Shown: positions 35,018-43,908 of the stretch, piece by piece | Position numbering within the stretch: position 1 is the first letter of the stretch | Layout: each line of letters begins with the position of its first letter | NCBI RefSeq assembly: GCF_003268815.1 | Contig: NZ_QLSV01000017.1 | Span: 17,701 to 81,700 of the forward strand | Reading direction: 5' to 3' | DNA from: Flavobacterium lacus | GTDB lineage: Bacteria > Bacteroidota > Bacteroidia > Flavobacteriales > Flavobacteriaceae | Length of the DNA stretch: 64,000 nucleotides | The notes under the pieces: generated by a model | The model's input: only the letters and a program-made list of their open reading frames with translations | What the model was told of the DNA's origin: nothing | Database searches by the model: none | Translations under genes and position numbers: made by a program

Positions 35018-35785
35018 TTAGTTTTTCTTCTTTTTTGCTTCTTCCGCTTTGCGTTCTTCTTCTTTTCTAATTTTTTCTTTTTTCTCTTCGGCTTTTTTCT
35101 TCGCTTTCTCTTCGGCTTTTTCTTTTCGATTGAAATAACCTCTTAATAGAAAGTTTTCTTTGGCAGCCTCCATATTTTCGTCTAAACCTTTTGAACTACT
35201 TTTGAGATTTGACATCGTTTGACTCAAGTTTTCAGCAATTTTCGGATCGTTGATCAGTCTTCCAAGCGTTCCCTCGCCACTGTTAATTGAAATCATGATT
35301 TCGGCTAATTCATCTGTAATTAATTCTGCATTTTCGGCTGTAATTTTTAAACTTGCAAAAATCTCGTCCATCTCAATTGGTTCATTTGAAACTAAGGAAG
35401 AGCCATCTTTTGCAAAATTGGCATTTGAGGTTCCTTGTGAAATTTGAAGCAGTTTATCACCAATCAATCCTTCAGATCCAATGCTTATTTCACTATTGGT
35501 TTTAATGAATTTTTGAACATCTTTTTTTATAAACATGGTGACACTAACAGTGGAGTCATTGATTATTCTAACGGCATCAACCGTCCCGACGTTAATTCCT
35601 GAAAAGCGAACTTTATTTCCTACTTGTAAACCACCAACGTTATAAAATGTTGTGTTTAAAGTATAAACCGGATTGAAGAGGTTTTTTTGTTTTCCAATTA
35701 AAAATATGGCGACAACAAAGATGAATATTCCAATTGCGATAAAAAGGCCTAATCGTACTTTGAAGTTTTGTGAATGTACTTTCAT
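35018..35785 (-). CDS. MlaD family substrate-binding protein
   Basis: 255 residues: an N-terminal membrane anchor (LGLFIAIGIFIFVVAIFLIG, about 12-31), an MCE/MlaD domain (GLQVGNKVRFSGINVGTVDAV, SEISIGSEGLIGDKLLQI, about 48-120), helical segments, and a long K/E-rich coiled tail (about 205-255). MlaD-type proteins bind lipids in the periplasm for transport between membranes. It forms an operon with the ATPase and permease genes upstream (6-bp gap). The charged tail is typical of Bacteroidetes homologues. Confidence 0.92.
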   Translation of the reverse strand: MKVHSQNFKVRLGLFIAIGIFIFVVAIFLIGKQKNLFNPVYTLNTTFYNVGGLQVGNKVRFSGINVGTVDAVRIINDSTVSVTMFIKKDVQKFIKTNSEISIGSEGLIGDKLLQISQGTSNANFAKDGSSLVSNEPIEMDEIFASLKITAENAELITDELAEIMISINSGEGTLGRLINDPKIAENLSQTMSNLKSSSKGLDENMEAAKENFLLRGYFNRKEKAEEKAKKKAEEKKEKIRKEEERKAEEAKKKKN

Positions 35786-35791
35786 TATGTT

Positions 35792-36538
35792 TTAATTAAA
35801 AAATGATTGTATTAATTTTTCGTTTGATTTCTCAAATTCCTCTAATGTTCCTTCTTTAAAAACATTTCCTTTGTCGAGCATGACAATTCTATTTGCCGTT
35901 TTTTGAGCACATTTAATGTCATGTGTAATAATAATAGAAGCAGTTTTATATTTTTTTTGAACTTCAACAATTAATTCGCTAATTTCGTTTGAAGTAACAG
36001 GATCGAGGCCTGTTGTTGGTTCATCGTATAACATTATTTTTGGGTCAATCACAAGCGTTCGAGCCAAACTAATTCTTTTTCGCATTCCTCCCGAAAGTTC
36101 AGAAGGCATTTTGTCAATAGAATCTGTAAGTCCAACATTTGCAAGGACCTCTTTTACTTTTTCTTCAATTTGCTCTTCAGTGAGTTCTTTTTTAATTCGT
36201 CTTAACGGAAATTCAATATTTTGACGAACGGTCATCGAATCATATAACGCTCCACTTTGAAAAAGGAAACCCATTTTTTCTCTAATTAAGGCCAATTCTT
36301 TTCCAGAAGCCGAAGTTATATTCTCATCAAAAACTAAAATTGTTCCGCTGTCTGTTGACAGTAATCCAACCAGACATTTTATCAAAACTGATTTTCCGGT
36401 TCCTGATTTTCCTAATACAACTAAATTTTCGCCCTCATATAATGACAAAGAGATATCTTCTAAAATCACTTGATTACCAAATGATTTTTTGAGATTAGTT
36501 ATCTCCACCACTTTTTTTCTGTTTGTTTGATTGATCAT
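35792..36538 (-). CDS. Mla-type ABC transporter ATPase
   Basis: 248 residues of an MlaF-like ATPase: Walker A GKSGTGKSVLIKC, Q-loop FLFQSGALYD, signature ELSGGMRKRISLAR, Walker B IMLYDEPTTGLDP and the switch histidine in IIITHD. The motif SGALYDSMTV before the signature is typical of the lipid-transport (Mla/MceG) branch. It overlaps the permease gene by 4 bp and is followed by the MlaD gene, so the three form one transporter that moves phospholipid between inner and outer membranes. Confidence 0.94.
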   Translation of the reverse strand: MINQTNRKKVVEITNLKKSFGNQVILEDISLSLYEGENLVVLGKSGTGKSVLIKCLVGLLSTDSGTILVFDENITSASGKELALIREKMGFLFQSGALYDSMTVRQNIEFPLRRIKKELTEEQIEEKVKEVLANVGLTDSIDKMPSELSGGMRKRISLARTLVIDPKIMLYDEPTTGLDPVTSNEISELIVEVQKKYKTASIIITHDIKCAQKTANRIVMLDKGNVFKEGTLEEFEKSNEKLIQSFFN

Positions 36539-37374
36539 GATATGAACATGTCTGTAATTTGAACGGCAACCATGTCTATTATAATTACCAATAAAGAAGC
36601 TAAAACAACTGCTGAGTTGGCTGCTTTTCCAACACTTTCTGTCCCTCTGCCGGCATTAAAACCTTTGTAACAGCCAACCAAACCAATTGCTGCTCCAAAA
36701 AAGAAGGTTTTGATTATGGCAGGAAATAAATCAATAAATTCAACAGGTTTAAAAGCTTGTGCAAAAAACAGAACGAATGAAACATCTCCTTTGATGTTTG
36801 CTCCTATCCAACTACCTATTATGCCTAACGCATCCGCATATAAAACCAAAATAGGAACCATTAATGTTGTTGCTAATACCCGAGTAACAATTAAAAAGCG
36901 AACCGGATTGGTAGATGAAACTTCCATGGCATCAATTTGTTCGGTTACTTTCATCGAGCCCAATTCAGCACCGATTCCTGAACCAATTTTTCCGGCACAA
37001 ATTAAAGCCGTAATTACTGGCCCCATTTCTCGGATAATTGACACAGCAACCATACTGGGTAACATGGTTTCTGCACCAAATTTTATTAGAACCGGTCGTG
37101 ATTGAATGGTAAGTACTAGACCCATGATCGTTCCCGTTATTGAAATTAACGGAAGTGTTTTATAACCAATCTGATAGCATTGTTTGAGGAATTCTTTGAA
37201 TTCAAAATCTCTCGAAAAGGTTTCTTTAAAAACTACTGTCAAAAAAAGTACGACATCTGAAATTTTAGTAAAAAAAGAAAACGCTTCTTCTTTCTTAGTA
37301 ATAGTTTTTTCACTAAGCTTAAGAATTTTTTCTTTCGTTTTATTAACTGAAACAGTTGCCAATACTTTTCTCAT
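36535..37374 (-). CDS. MlaE family ABC permease
   Basis: 279 residues with the MlaE permease core: VSIIREMGPVITALICAGKIGSGIGAELGSMKVTEQIDA region (about 120-158; key pieces REMGPVITAL, GRIG-like GKIGSG and AELGSM), then DLFPAIIKTFFFGAAIGLVGC and GAWAA-like C-terminal helices ending AVQITDMFIS. The ATG at 37374 is used; an upstream TTG at 37425 would add 17 residues. The first 40 residues are charged and absent from most homologues. First gene of the Mla-type operon. Confidence 0.92.
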   Translation of the reverse strand: MRKVLATVSVNKTKEKILKLSEKTITKKEEAFSFFTKISDVVLFLTVVFKETFSRDFEFKEFLKQCYQIGYKTLPLISITGTIMGLVLTIQSRPVLIKFGAETMLPSMVAVSIIREMGPVITALICAGKIGSGIGAELGSMKVTEQIDAMEVSSTNPVRFLIVTRVLATTLMVPILVLYADALGIIGSWIGANIKGDVSFVLFFAQAFKPVEFIDLFPAIIKTFFFGAAIGLVGCYKGFNAGRGTESVGKAANSAVVLASLLVIIIDMVAVQITDMFIS

Positions 37375-37528
37375 AGTTGAAATCTTTCTTAAATATATTC
37401 TTAAGCTACTAATTTTGTAGAACAAAAGCTGATTTCTAGCTCAGTACAAAGATCAAAAAAGAAATGCGGTGCCAATTACATAACTATTTTTAATAGTTAC
37501 ATAATTGACATGTATGAAGACAAAAAAA

Positions 37529-37555
37529 ATCCCCAATTGATTAACAATTGAGGAT
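37529..37555 (-). terminator. Rho-independent terminator after secA
   Basis: Arms ATCCCCAATTG (37529-37539) and CAATTGAGGAT (37545-37555) with one mismatch and a 5-bp loop. On the minus strand a T run follows (complement of 37522-37528). It sits 23 bp after the secA stop. A second small palindrome with arms TAACTATT and AATAGTTA lies at 37481-37499. Confidence 0.85.
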
Positions 37556-37577
37556 AGTTTTACTATTTTTTATACTA

Positions 37578-40500
37578 TTAATGAACCAGAACCCATTCGC
37601 CACTCGCAATCATACTTTCGGCTTTTTTATATTTCATACTTTCCGTTTTTCCACTCATCACATGTTTAACAGTAACGGTATCATTTCGGTTAATTTTTGG
37701 TGTTTCACGAACAATCGTTTCCGTAATTGGCTGACGTTGCGTTTGTCCAGCTTCACGATGTTGAGCTGCTAATGAATCGCTGTTCGGAATTTCATCTTTA
37801 GAAGTTTGATAATTTTCTTTCGGACGAACTTCTTTTGCTTCCTTAATATTGGCTGTATTTTGATTTGGCAAATCACCTTTGAATAAGAACGAAATCACTT
37901 CTTTATTCACTTTATCCAACATCGTTCTAAACAAATTAAACGCCTCAAATTTATAAATTAATAACGGATCTTTTTGCTCATGAACAGCCAATTGAACCGA
38001 TTGTTTCAATTCATCCATTTTGCGAAGATGTTTCTTCCAAGCTTCATCAACAATGGCTAAGATGATATTTTTCTCAAAATCGGCAACCAATTGTTTTCCT
38101 TCTGTTTCGTATGCTTTTTTAAGATTTGTAACCACATTCAACGTCTTTTGACCGTCACTAAATGGAACGACAATTCGCTCATATTGATTATTCGGATTTT
38201 CAAAAACATCTTTTATGATAGGGAAAGCTTCTCTGGCATCTCTGGCATTTTTCTCATGATAATAAGCCAATGCTGCTTTGTAGATTTTTCCGGTAATTTC
38301 CATTTCAGAAAGTTTGTTGAACTCACTTTCAGTAATTGGAGAAGTAATTGAAAAATAGCGAATCAATTCAAACTCGAAGTTTTTAAAATTAACTACGGCT
38401 TTATTTTCGTTGGTGATGTTCTCACACGTGTCATAAAGCATATTCGCAATATCCACTTTCAAACGTTCACCGTGTAAAGCGTGTCTTCTGCGTTTGTAAA
38501 CCACTTCACGTTGCGAATTCATTACGTCATCATATTCTAACAAACGTTTACGAACACCAAAGTTGTTTTCTTCTACTTTTTTCTGAGCTCTTTCAATGGA
38601 TTTAGTCATCATTGAATGCTGAATCACTTCGCCTTCTTTCAAGCCCATTCTATCCATTACTTTGGCTACTCGTTCAGAGCCAAATAAACGCATTAAATTA
38701 TCTTCTAACGAAACATAAAATTGCGAACTTCCCGGATCTCCTTGACGACCGGCACGACCACGTAACTGTCTGTCTACACGACGCGAATCGTGACGTTCTG
38801 TTCCGATAATGGCCAGACCACCGGCTGCTTTTACTTCGGCACTAAGTTTAATATCCGTTCCACGGCCGGCCATGTTGGTGGCGATGGTTACAATTCCGGC
38901 TTTACCGGCTTCCGCAACAATTTCTGCTTCTCTTTTATGCATTTTTGCATTCAAAACGTTGTGCGGAATGTTTCGCATTTTCAACATTCTACTCAATAGT
39001 TCTGAAATTTCAACCGAAGTTGTTCCAATCAAAACCGGTCTTCCGGCTAAGGATAATTTGGTTACATCTTCAATTACGGCATTAAATTTTTCGCGGGTTG
39101 TTTTATAAATTAAATCTTCCTCATCTTTTCTTGCCATCGGACGATTGGTTGGAATTTCCACTACATCCAATTTATAAATTTGCCAAAGTTCGCCCGCTTC
39201 TGTTACAGCAGTTCCCGTCATACCGGCTAATTTGCTGTACATACGGAAGTAATTTTGAAGTGTAACTGTCGCAAAAGTTTGCGTAGCCGCTTCAATTTTT
39301 ACATTTTCTTTGGCTTCAATCGCTTGGTGTAATCCGTCAGAATAACGACGACCATCCATAATACGACCTGTTTGCTCATCTACAATCATGATTTTATCTT
39401 CCATGATTACATATTCTACATCTTTTTCAAAAAGTGTATAGGCTTTTAATAATTGAGTCAGCGTGTGAATACGTTCCGATTTAATCGAAAAATCTTGAAA
39501 CAATTTTTCTTTTTCTTCGGCTTCGGCATCTTTAGCCAAATTCATTTTTTCAATTCGGGCAATTTCATAGCCAATATCTGGAAGTAGGAAGAAATTTTCA
39601 TCGGTATCTTGGGATAGAAATTTCACACCATTATCGGTTAATTCAACTTGATTGTTTTTTTCTTCAATTACAAAATACAACGCTTCATCCACTTTTGGCA
39701 TTTCACGGTTGTTGTCTTGCATGTATTGATTTTCCGTTTTTTGAAGTAATTGTTTGATTCCTTCTTCACTCAAAAATTTAATCAATGCTTTATTTTTTGG
39801 CATCGAACGATAGGCTCTCAACAATTGAAAACCGCCGTCTTTTGTGTTTCCTTCTTTGATTAAACGTTTTGCTTCCGTTAAAAATCCGGTTCCTAAATTT
39901 CGCTGTAAAGAAACCAAGTTATCAACTTTTGGTTTCAACTCATTAAATTCATGTCGGTCGCCTTGCGGAACCGGACCTGAAATGATCAATGGCGTTCTAG
40001 CGTCATCAATCAAAACCGAATCGACCTCATCCACAATAGCATAATTGTGTTTACGTTGTACTAAATCGTTTGGCGAATGAGCCATGTTATCTCTTAGGTA
40101 ATCAAAACCGAATTCATTATTCGTACCATACGTAATGTCCGCATCATATGCTTTTCTTCTGGCATCGGTATTTGGTTGGTGATTATCAATACAATCAACT
40201 GTTAAACCATGAAATTCAAATAAAGGAGCTTTCCAAGTACTGTCACGTTTTGCCAAATAATCATTCACGGTAACCAAATGCACACCGTTTCCTGTTAACG
40301 CATTTAAATAGAGTGGAAGGGTTGCTACTAATGTTTTTCCTTCACCGGTTTGCATCTCAGCAATTTTACCTTGATGTAAAACCACACCGCCAATTAACTG
40401 AACGTCGTAATGAATCATGTCCCAAGTAATTTCTTTTCCGGCAGCATTCCAAGAATTTGCCCAGACGGCATTATCACCTTCAATAGAAATATACGATTTT

Positions 40501-40928
40501 GCAGCTGAAAGTTCAATGTCTTTTGGAGTGGCTTTTACGGTAATAGAAGTATTTTCTTTGAATCTTCTTGCAGTTTCTTTTACTACAGCAAAAGCTTCAG
40601 GAAGAATATCATGTAATGTTTTTTCTGAAATTTCATAAGCTTCTTTTTCCAACGCATCGATAGAAAGATAAATGTCTTCCCTTTTATCTATATCTGAAAT
40701 TTGCTCAACTTCTGCTTTTAACGAAGTAATTTTAGCATCTTTCTCAGCACGAGCTTGTTTGATTTTATCTTTAAAGAAAGCTGTTTTAGCTCGCAATTCG
40801 TCATGTGAAAGCGAGACCAAACTGCTTTCAAACGATTTTACTTTAGTAATAAGAGGTTGTATTGCTTTGACATCTTTTTCGGATTTGTCGCCCACAAATG
40901 CTTTAAGAATACTATTAATGAAACTCAT
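37578..40928 (-). CDS. secA: Preprotein translocase ATPase SecA
   Basis: 1116 residues, the enlarged form typical of Bacteroidetes (about 200 longer than E. coli SecA). The DEAD motor is intact: MQTGEGKTLVATLPLYLNAL (Walker A region), the VDEVDSVLIDDARTPL motif (Walker B, DEVD), TIATNMAGRGTDI and GTERHDSRRVDRQLRGRAGR (positions about 735-755). The C-terminal region replaces the usual Cys-rich SecB-binding tail with a long linker and a short conserved end (ESMKYKKAESMIASGEWVLV), which lacks CxCx8CH. It powers Sec export, including the signal-peptide proteins in this window. Confidence 0.98.
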   Translation of the reverse strand: MSFINSILKAFVGDKSEKDVKAIQPLITKVKSFESSLVSLSHDELRAKTAFFKDKIKQARAEKDAKITSLKAEVEQISDIDKREDIYLSIDALEKEAYEISEKTLHDILPEAFAVVKETARRFKENTSITVKATPKDIELSAAKSYISIEGDNAVWANSWNAAGKEITWDMIHYDVQLIGGVVLHQGKIAEMQTGEGKTLVATLPLYLNALTGNGVHLVTVNDYLAKRDSTWKAPLFEFHGLTVDCIDNHQPNTDARRKAYDADITYGTNNEFGFDYLRDNMAHSPNDLVQRKHNYAIVDEVDSVLIDDARTPLIISGPVPQGDRHEFNELKPKVDNLVSLQRNLGTGFLTEAKRLIKEGNTKDGGFQLLRAYRSMPKNKALIKFLSEEGIKQLLQKTENQYMQDNNREMPKVDEALYFVIEEKNNQVELTDNGVKFLSQDTDENFFLLPDIGYEIARIEKMNLAKDAEAEEKEKLFQDFSIKSERIHTLTQLLKAYTLFEKDVEYVIMEDKIMIVDEQTGRIMDGRRYSDGLHQAIEAKENVKIEAATQTFATVTLQNYFRMYSKLAGMTGTAVTEAGELWQIYKLDVVEIPTNRPMARKDEEDLIYKTTREKFNAVIEDVTKLSLAGRPVLIGTTSVEISELLSRMLKMRNIPHNVLNAKMHKREAEIVAEAGKAGIVTIATNMAGRGTDIKLSAEVKAAGGLAIIGTERHDSRRVDRQLRGRAGRQGDPGSSQFYVSLEDNLMRLFGSERVAKVMDRMGLKEGEVIQHSMMTKSIERAQKKVEENNFGVRKRLLEYDDVMNSQREVVYKRRRHALHGERLKVDIANMLYDTCENITNENKAVVNFKNFEFELIRYFSITSPITESEFNKLSEMEITGKIYKAALAYYHEKNARDAREAFPIIKDVFENPNNQYERIVVPFSDGQKTLNVVTNLKKAYETEGKQLVADFEKNIILAIVDEAWKKHLRKMDELKQSVQLAVHEQKDPLLIYKFEAFNLFRTMLDKVNKEVISFLFKGDLPNQNTANIKEAKEVRPKENYQTSKDEIPNSDSLAAQHREAGQTQRQPITETIVRETPKINRNDTVTVKHVMSGKTESMKYKKAESMIASGEWVLVH

Positions 40929-40948
40929 AATGGTTGTTTTTTAGTGTG

Positions 40949-40956
40949 CAAATTTA
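40949..40956 (-). promoter_or_regulatory. Predicted -7 promoter box of secA
   Basis: On the minus strand this reads TAAATTTG, matching TAnnTTTG, 20 bp before the secA start. Confidence 0.5.
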
Positions 40957-40966
40957 CACAAAAAAA

Positions 40967-40984
40967 AAGCCTCGTGTGAGACTT
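40967..40984 (-). terminator. Terminator after the DUF2795 gene
   Basis: On the minus strand AAGTCTC (40978-40984) pairs with GAGGCTT (40967-40973, one G-U) around a 4-base loop, followed by a run of about nine T. Confidence 0.7.
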
Positions 40985-41008
40985 CTTTTTGGTGTTTTTT
41001 ATTTTTGT

Positions 41009-41230
41009 TTAATATTCGTCCTCGTTCCAAAGATAATCTTCGTCTGTAGGATAATCCGGCCAAATTTCTTCCATCGACTCATATATCTCGCCCTCGTCTT
41101 CTATAGATTGAAGGTTTTCCACTACTTCAAGTGGAGCTCCCGTTCTAATAGCATAGTCAATAAGCTCATCTTTGGTGGCTGGCCACGGTGCATCACTTAA
41201 ATAGGATGCTAATTCTAATGTCCAATACAT
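41009..41230 (-). CDS. DUF2795 domain protein
   Basis: 73 residues matching DUF2795: WTLELASYLSDAPWPATKDELIDYA (key pieces SYLSDAPWPATK and DELIDYAIRTGAP), then an acidic tail with EDEGEIYESMEEIWPDYP and EDYLWNEDEY. The family is small and of unknown function, found across Bacteroidetes and Actinobacteria. It is a single-gene unit between secA and the adenosyltransferase with its own TAnnTTTG promoter and terminator. Confidence 0.93.
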   Translation of the reverse strand: MYWTLELASYLSDAPWPATKDELIDYAIRTGAPLEVVENLQSIEDEGEIYESMEEIWPDYPTDEDYLWNEDEY

Positions 41231-41252
41231 CTTCTATCGATTTAATTTTATG

Positions 41253-41260
41253 CAAAAATA
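41253..41260 (-). promoter_or_regulatory. Predicted -7 promoter box of the DUF2795 gene
   Basis: On the minus strand this reads TATTTTTG, an exact TAnnTTTG match, 22 bp before the start codon. Confidence 0.5.
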
Positions 41261-41354
41261 AATTTTCTACTGATATAGTCAAGTAAAAAGTGATTTATTT
41301 TACCAAAAAGTATTTTTTTTACTTTTTTAAAGGTAAGAACGTGGTTAAAATAGT

Positions 41355-41414
41355 GGTCAGTGTTCAGTTTTTAGTGTTCAGTTTAAACTGATGACTAAAA
41401 ACTGCCAACTGATT
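41355..41414. repeat. Inverted heptamer array at the 3' end of the adenosyltransferase gene
   Basis: Four 7-bp units (GGTCAGT, GTTCAGT, TTTTAGT, GTTCAGT) at 41355-41382, a TTAA centre, and four complementary-sense units (ACTGATG, ACTAAAA, ACTGCCA, ACTGATT) at 41387-41414. The halves can pair into a hairpin. The stop codon of the gene at 41413-41985 lies inside the last unit. The rest of 41231-41412 holds only the DUF2795 promoter. Confidence 0.88.
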
Positions 41415-41985
41415 ACTCTTTTCTCGGAATCCATTTTACTTCATCCGCTTGAAGGTCAAAGGACAACTTTCGTGCCAAGACAAAAAGGTAGTCAGAAAGG
41501 CGGTTTAGGTATTTTAAAACCTGCTCATCTGTCGGTTCTAGTTCGTGAAGATGCACCGATAAGCGTTCGGCTCTTCGGCAAACACAACGTGCAATATGAC
41601 AATATGACACAGTTGTATGTCCTCCAGGAAGCACAAAATGAGTCATCGGTGGCAACGAATCATTCATTATGTCAATTTCATTTTCCAATAATTGAATGTC
41701 TTCTTCTGAAATTCGATTGATATTTAACCGTGGTTGACCATTTTTTAAAATCTCTTTTTCGGGAGGTGTAGCTAAAATGGCTCCAACCGTAAAAAGGCGG
41801 TCTTGCACTTCAATTAAGATGTTTTTGTATAATTGATTGATGTTTTGGTCACGAATTAAGCCGATGTGTGAGTTCAATTCATCCACGGTTCCGTAACTTT
41901 CAATACGAATATGGTGTTTGGGAACGCGTGTTCCGCCAAAAAGTGCTGTGGTGCCGCTGTCGCCGGTTTTGGTATATATTTTCAT
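41413..41985 (-). CDS. PduO-type cob(I)yrinic acid a,c-diamide adenosyltransferase
   Basis: 190 residues of the PduO/MMAB adenosyltransferase family, which transfers adenosine from ATP to cob(I)alamin. The ATP-binding N terminus is clear (MKIYTKTGDSGTTALFGGTR), as are ESYGTVDELNSHIGLI (positions about 30-45) and the C-terminal CRRAERLSV followed by KYLNRLSDYLFVLAR, the conserved R-x-E and NRLSD elements. The product is the cofactor used by IcmF elsewhere in the window. The gene is bounded on both sides by short repeat arrays. Confidence 0.95.
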   Translation of the reverse strand: MKIYTKTGDSGTTALFGGTRVPKHHIRIESYGTVDELNSHIGLIRDQNINQLYKNILIEVQDRLFTVGAILATPPEKEILKNGQPRLNINRISEEDIQLLENEIDIMNDSLPPMTHFVLPGGHTTVSYCHIARCVCRRAERLSVHLHELEPTDEQVLKYLNRLSDYLFVLARKLSFDLQADEVKWIPRKE

Positions 41986-41991
41986 TTTTTT

Positions 41992-42116
41992 AAGTTGCTG
42001 AGGTTCTAAGTTGCTAAGGTACTAAGTTTTTTTAATTGGGTTGAATTAAATCGTAGTTTTAAGATGGTACGGAATAACCTCAGAGCCTGAGAACCTTAGC
42101 TTCTTAGCACCTTCAA
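41992..42116. repeat. Inverted octamer arrays filling an intergenic region
   Basis: Left half: five 8-bp units at 41992-42031 (AAGTTGCT, GAGGTTCT, AAGTTGCT, AAGGTACT, AAGTTTTT), ending 7 bp from the start codon at 41985. Right half: five units of opposite sense at 42077-42116 (ACCTCAGA, GCCTGAGA, ACCTTAGC, TTCTTAGC, ACCTTCAA), which contains the stop codon of the ATP-grasp gene (42096-42098). The same layout occurs at 52529-52620. Confidence 0.9.
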
Positions 42117-42956
42117 AAAAGCTTCAACAAATCTTTCTCTTGCTCCATCAACTAAATCAAAATACAAATCAGGTTCAATGAGTTCAATTTCCATTAAGTG
42201 AAGTTTATTTTCGATGACGATTCCATCAACGCGAGCATAAAGCAATTTTTCAGGAATTTTTGATAAAACTAATTCGGCTTGTAGCAGTAAATCAGCATTA
42301 GGTTGAATTAAAGTGTATTTTCCACCGTATTGAATTTGAACTCTAAAATCGTTTTCCACTGGTTTTTTATTGATAGCATGCGAAAATTTTCCATTAAAAA
42401 AGATGAAGGATGTTTCGCCCAATTCTTTTATTTCCGGACGAAATTCTTGCAAAAGAAAATCTTTGGTTTCAAAATGTTCTTTGAATTCTGCTTGGATGGA
42501 TTCAATTTCACTTCTATTAATTAATTTTGTCAAATAGCTCCCGGCGGAAAACGCTGGTTTGATAACAATTAGCTCCCAATTCGAAGGAATTAAATCGTGT
42601 AAATATGAAGTTGAATTTTTTTCTAAAAAGATTGTCGGAAGTATCGAAATTCCGGCTTTTTCTAATTCTTTTAAATAAAATTTATGTTTGTTTTTTTGGA
42701 TGATTGAAATCGGATTAAAGGTTTTAATTCCTAATGATTCAATTTTACTCAACCATTGATTAAACGCAATTTCTTTTTGATAATAATCCCACGTATTTCT
42801 GAAAATGAGGTAATCAAATTCAGTCCAATCAACTGATTCATCATCCCAAACCACGACTTTTGCAGAAATATTTTCCTTGGCAAAAAGCGGAATTAATTTT
42901 TGATCCGATTCTAAAAGATCAGGTAATCGTTCGCAGGTAAGTAGTCCAATTTTCAT
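42096..42956 (-). CDS. ATP-grasp domain protein (DcsG/glutathione synthetase-like)
   Basis: 286 residues of an ATP-grasp enzyme: an N-terminal pre-ATP-grasp domain (MKIGLLTCERLPDLL, FDYLIFRNTWDYYQK) and ATP-binding core (HKFYLKELEKAGISILPT, LIVIKPAFSAGSY, DFLLQEFRPEI, GETSFIFFNGKFSHAINKKP, positions about 195-214) with the metal-binding end MEIELIEPDLYF. This group resembles D-cycloserine-pathway DcsG and prokaryotic glutathione synthetases, forming a carboxylate-amine bond. Substrate unknown. ATG 42956 is used because the conserved domain starts there. The last few codons are made of the octamer array. Confidence 0.88.
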   Translation of the reverse strand: MKIGLLTCERLPDLLESDQKLIPLFAKENISAKVVVWDDESVDWTEFDYLIFRNTWDYYQKEIAFNQWLSKIESLGIKTFNPISIIQKNKHKFYLKELEKAGISILPTIFLEKNSTSYLHDLIPSNWELIVIKPAFSAGSYLTKLINRSEIESIQAEFKEHFETKDFLLQEFRPEIKELGETSFIFFNGKFSHAINKKPVENDFRVQIQYGGKYTLIQPNADLLLQAELVLSKIPEKLLYARVDGIVIENKLHLMEIELIEPDLYFDLVDGARERFVEAFLKVLRS

Positions 42957-42960
42957 CAGA

Positions 42961-43095
42961 TTATTTTTTCTTTTTGGAATAGTAATTGGTTTTGAAACTG
43001 CGATTTCGGCGATTTCCACTTTGTTTATTAGCAATTCTAGTGACAATAATAACGGCCACAAAAAGTACAATCATGACGATAATTAGGGTTTTCAT
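42961..43095 (-). CDS. Small single-helix membrane protein, 44 residues
   Basis: ATG at 43093-43095 (complement), TAA at 42961-42963. The product starts with a transmembrane helix (MKTLIIVMIVLFVAVIIVTR) and ends in a basic tail (RRNRSFKTNYYSKKKK). Four base pairs separate its stop from the ATP-grasp start, so it is probably the first gene of a two-gene operon. The short length and tail resemble small regulatory or anchoring membrane peptides; no family is recognised. Confidence 0.6.
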   Translation of the reverse strand: MKTLIIVMIVLFVAVIIVTRIANKQSGNRRNRSFKTNYYSKKKK

Positions 43096-43131
43096 AGGAG
43101 TAAAACTTTATGTAACAAAGTTACAAATTGT

Positions 43132-43821
43132 TTATTTTACTCGCTCGTCTTTTTCGATAATTCCGTCACGCAAACGAATAATTCGGTGTGCATAAGCCGC
43201 AATTTCTTCTTCGTGCGTAACCAAAATTACAGTATTTCCGTTGTTATGAATTTCATTAAAAAGTCCCATAATTTCTTCGGAAGTTTTTGAATCTAAATTT
43301 CCGGTGGGTTCATCGGCCAAAATAATCGAAGGTTTGTTTACCAAAGCCCTCGCAATCGCTACACGTTGACGTTGCCCACCCGAAAGTTCGTTGGGTTTGT
43401 GATCCATTCGGTCGGCTAAATTCACTTGCTTCAATACTTCAGTTGCTCTTTCGTTGCGTTCCGTTTTTGAATATCCGGCGTAAACCATCGGTAAAGCTAC
43501 ATTGTCCAAAGCCGTTGTTCTTGGCATCAAATTGAATGTTTGAAATACGAATCCGATTTCTTTGTTTCTGATTTCAGCTAACTCGTCATCGTGCATTTTG
43601 CTAACGTCTTTTCCATTTAAAATATAGGTTCCCGAAGTTGAAGAGTCCAAACAACCTAAAAGATTCATCAACGTTGATTTCCCTGATCCGGATGGTCCCA
43701 TCAAAGCAACATATTCACCTTTATTAATTTCTAAATCGATGCCTTTTAGAACATAAATCGTTTCACTTCCTAAAATAAAATCTCGTTTTAGATTGGTTAT
43801 TTTGATTAATGGATTTGCCAT
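43132..43821 (-). CDS. ABC transporter ATPase, LolD/MacB family
   Basis: 229 residues with all ABC motifs: Walker [17 protein letters not shown]-loop [10 protein letters not shown], signature [15 protein letters not shown], Walker [15 protein letters not shown] and switch H in LVTHEEE. The [23 protein letters not shown] stretch is characteristic of the LolD/MacB/FtsE-like export branch that pairs with FtsX-fold permeases (lipoprotein sorting, efflux). No permease gene is adjacent in the window, so the partner must be encoded elsewhere. Confidence 0.93.
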   Translation of the reverse strand: MANPLIKITNLKRDFILGSETIYVLKGIDLEINKGEYVALMGPSGSGKSTLMNLLGCLDSSTSGTYILNGKDVSKMHDDELAEIRNKEIGFVFQTFNLMPRTTALDNVALPMVYAGYSKTERNERATEVLKQVNLADRMDHKPNELSGGQRQRVAIARALVNKPSIILADEPTGNLDSKTSEEIMGLFNEIHNNGNTVILVTHEEEIAAYAHRIIRLRDGIIEKDERVK

Positions 43822-43908
43822 AGTTAATTGAGAATTTAGAAATTTGAATTCAGAAATCGAATTATATAATTTTCTTATAAGTAGAAAAAAAACGGACTTT
43901 GTTACAAA

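Noticed and set aside
37375..37425. MlaE start at TTG 37425
   Set aside because: An ATG at 37374 is available and the extra residues are not part of the family.
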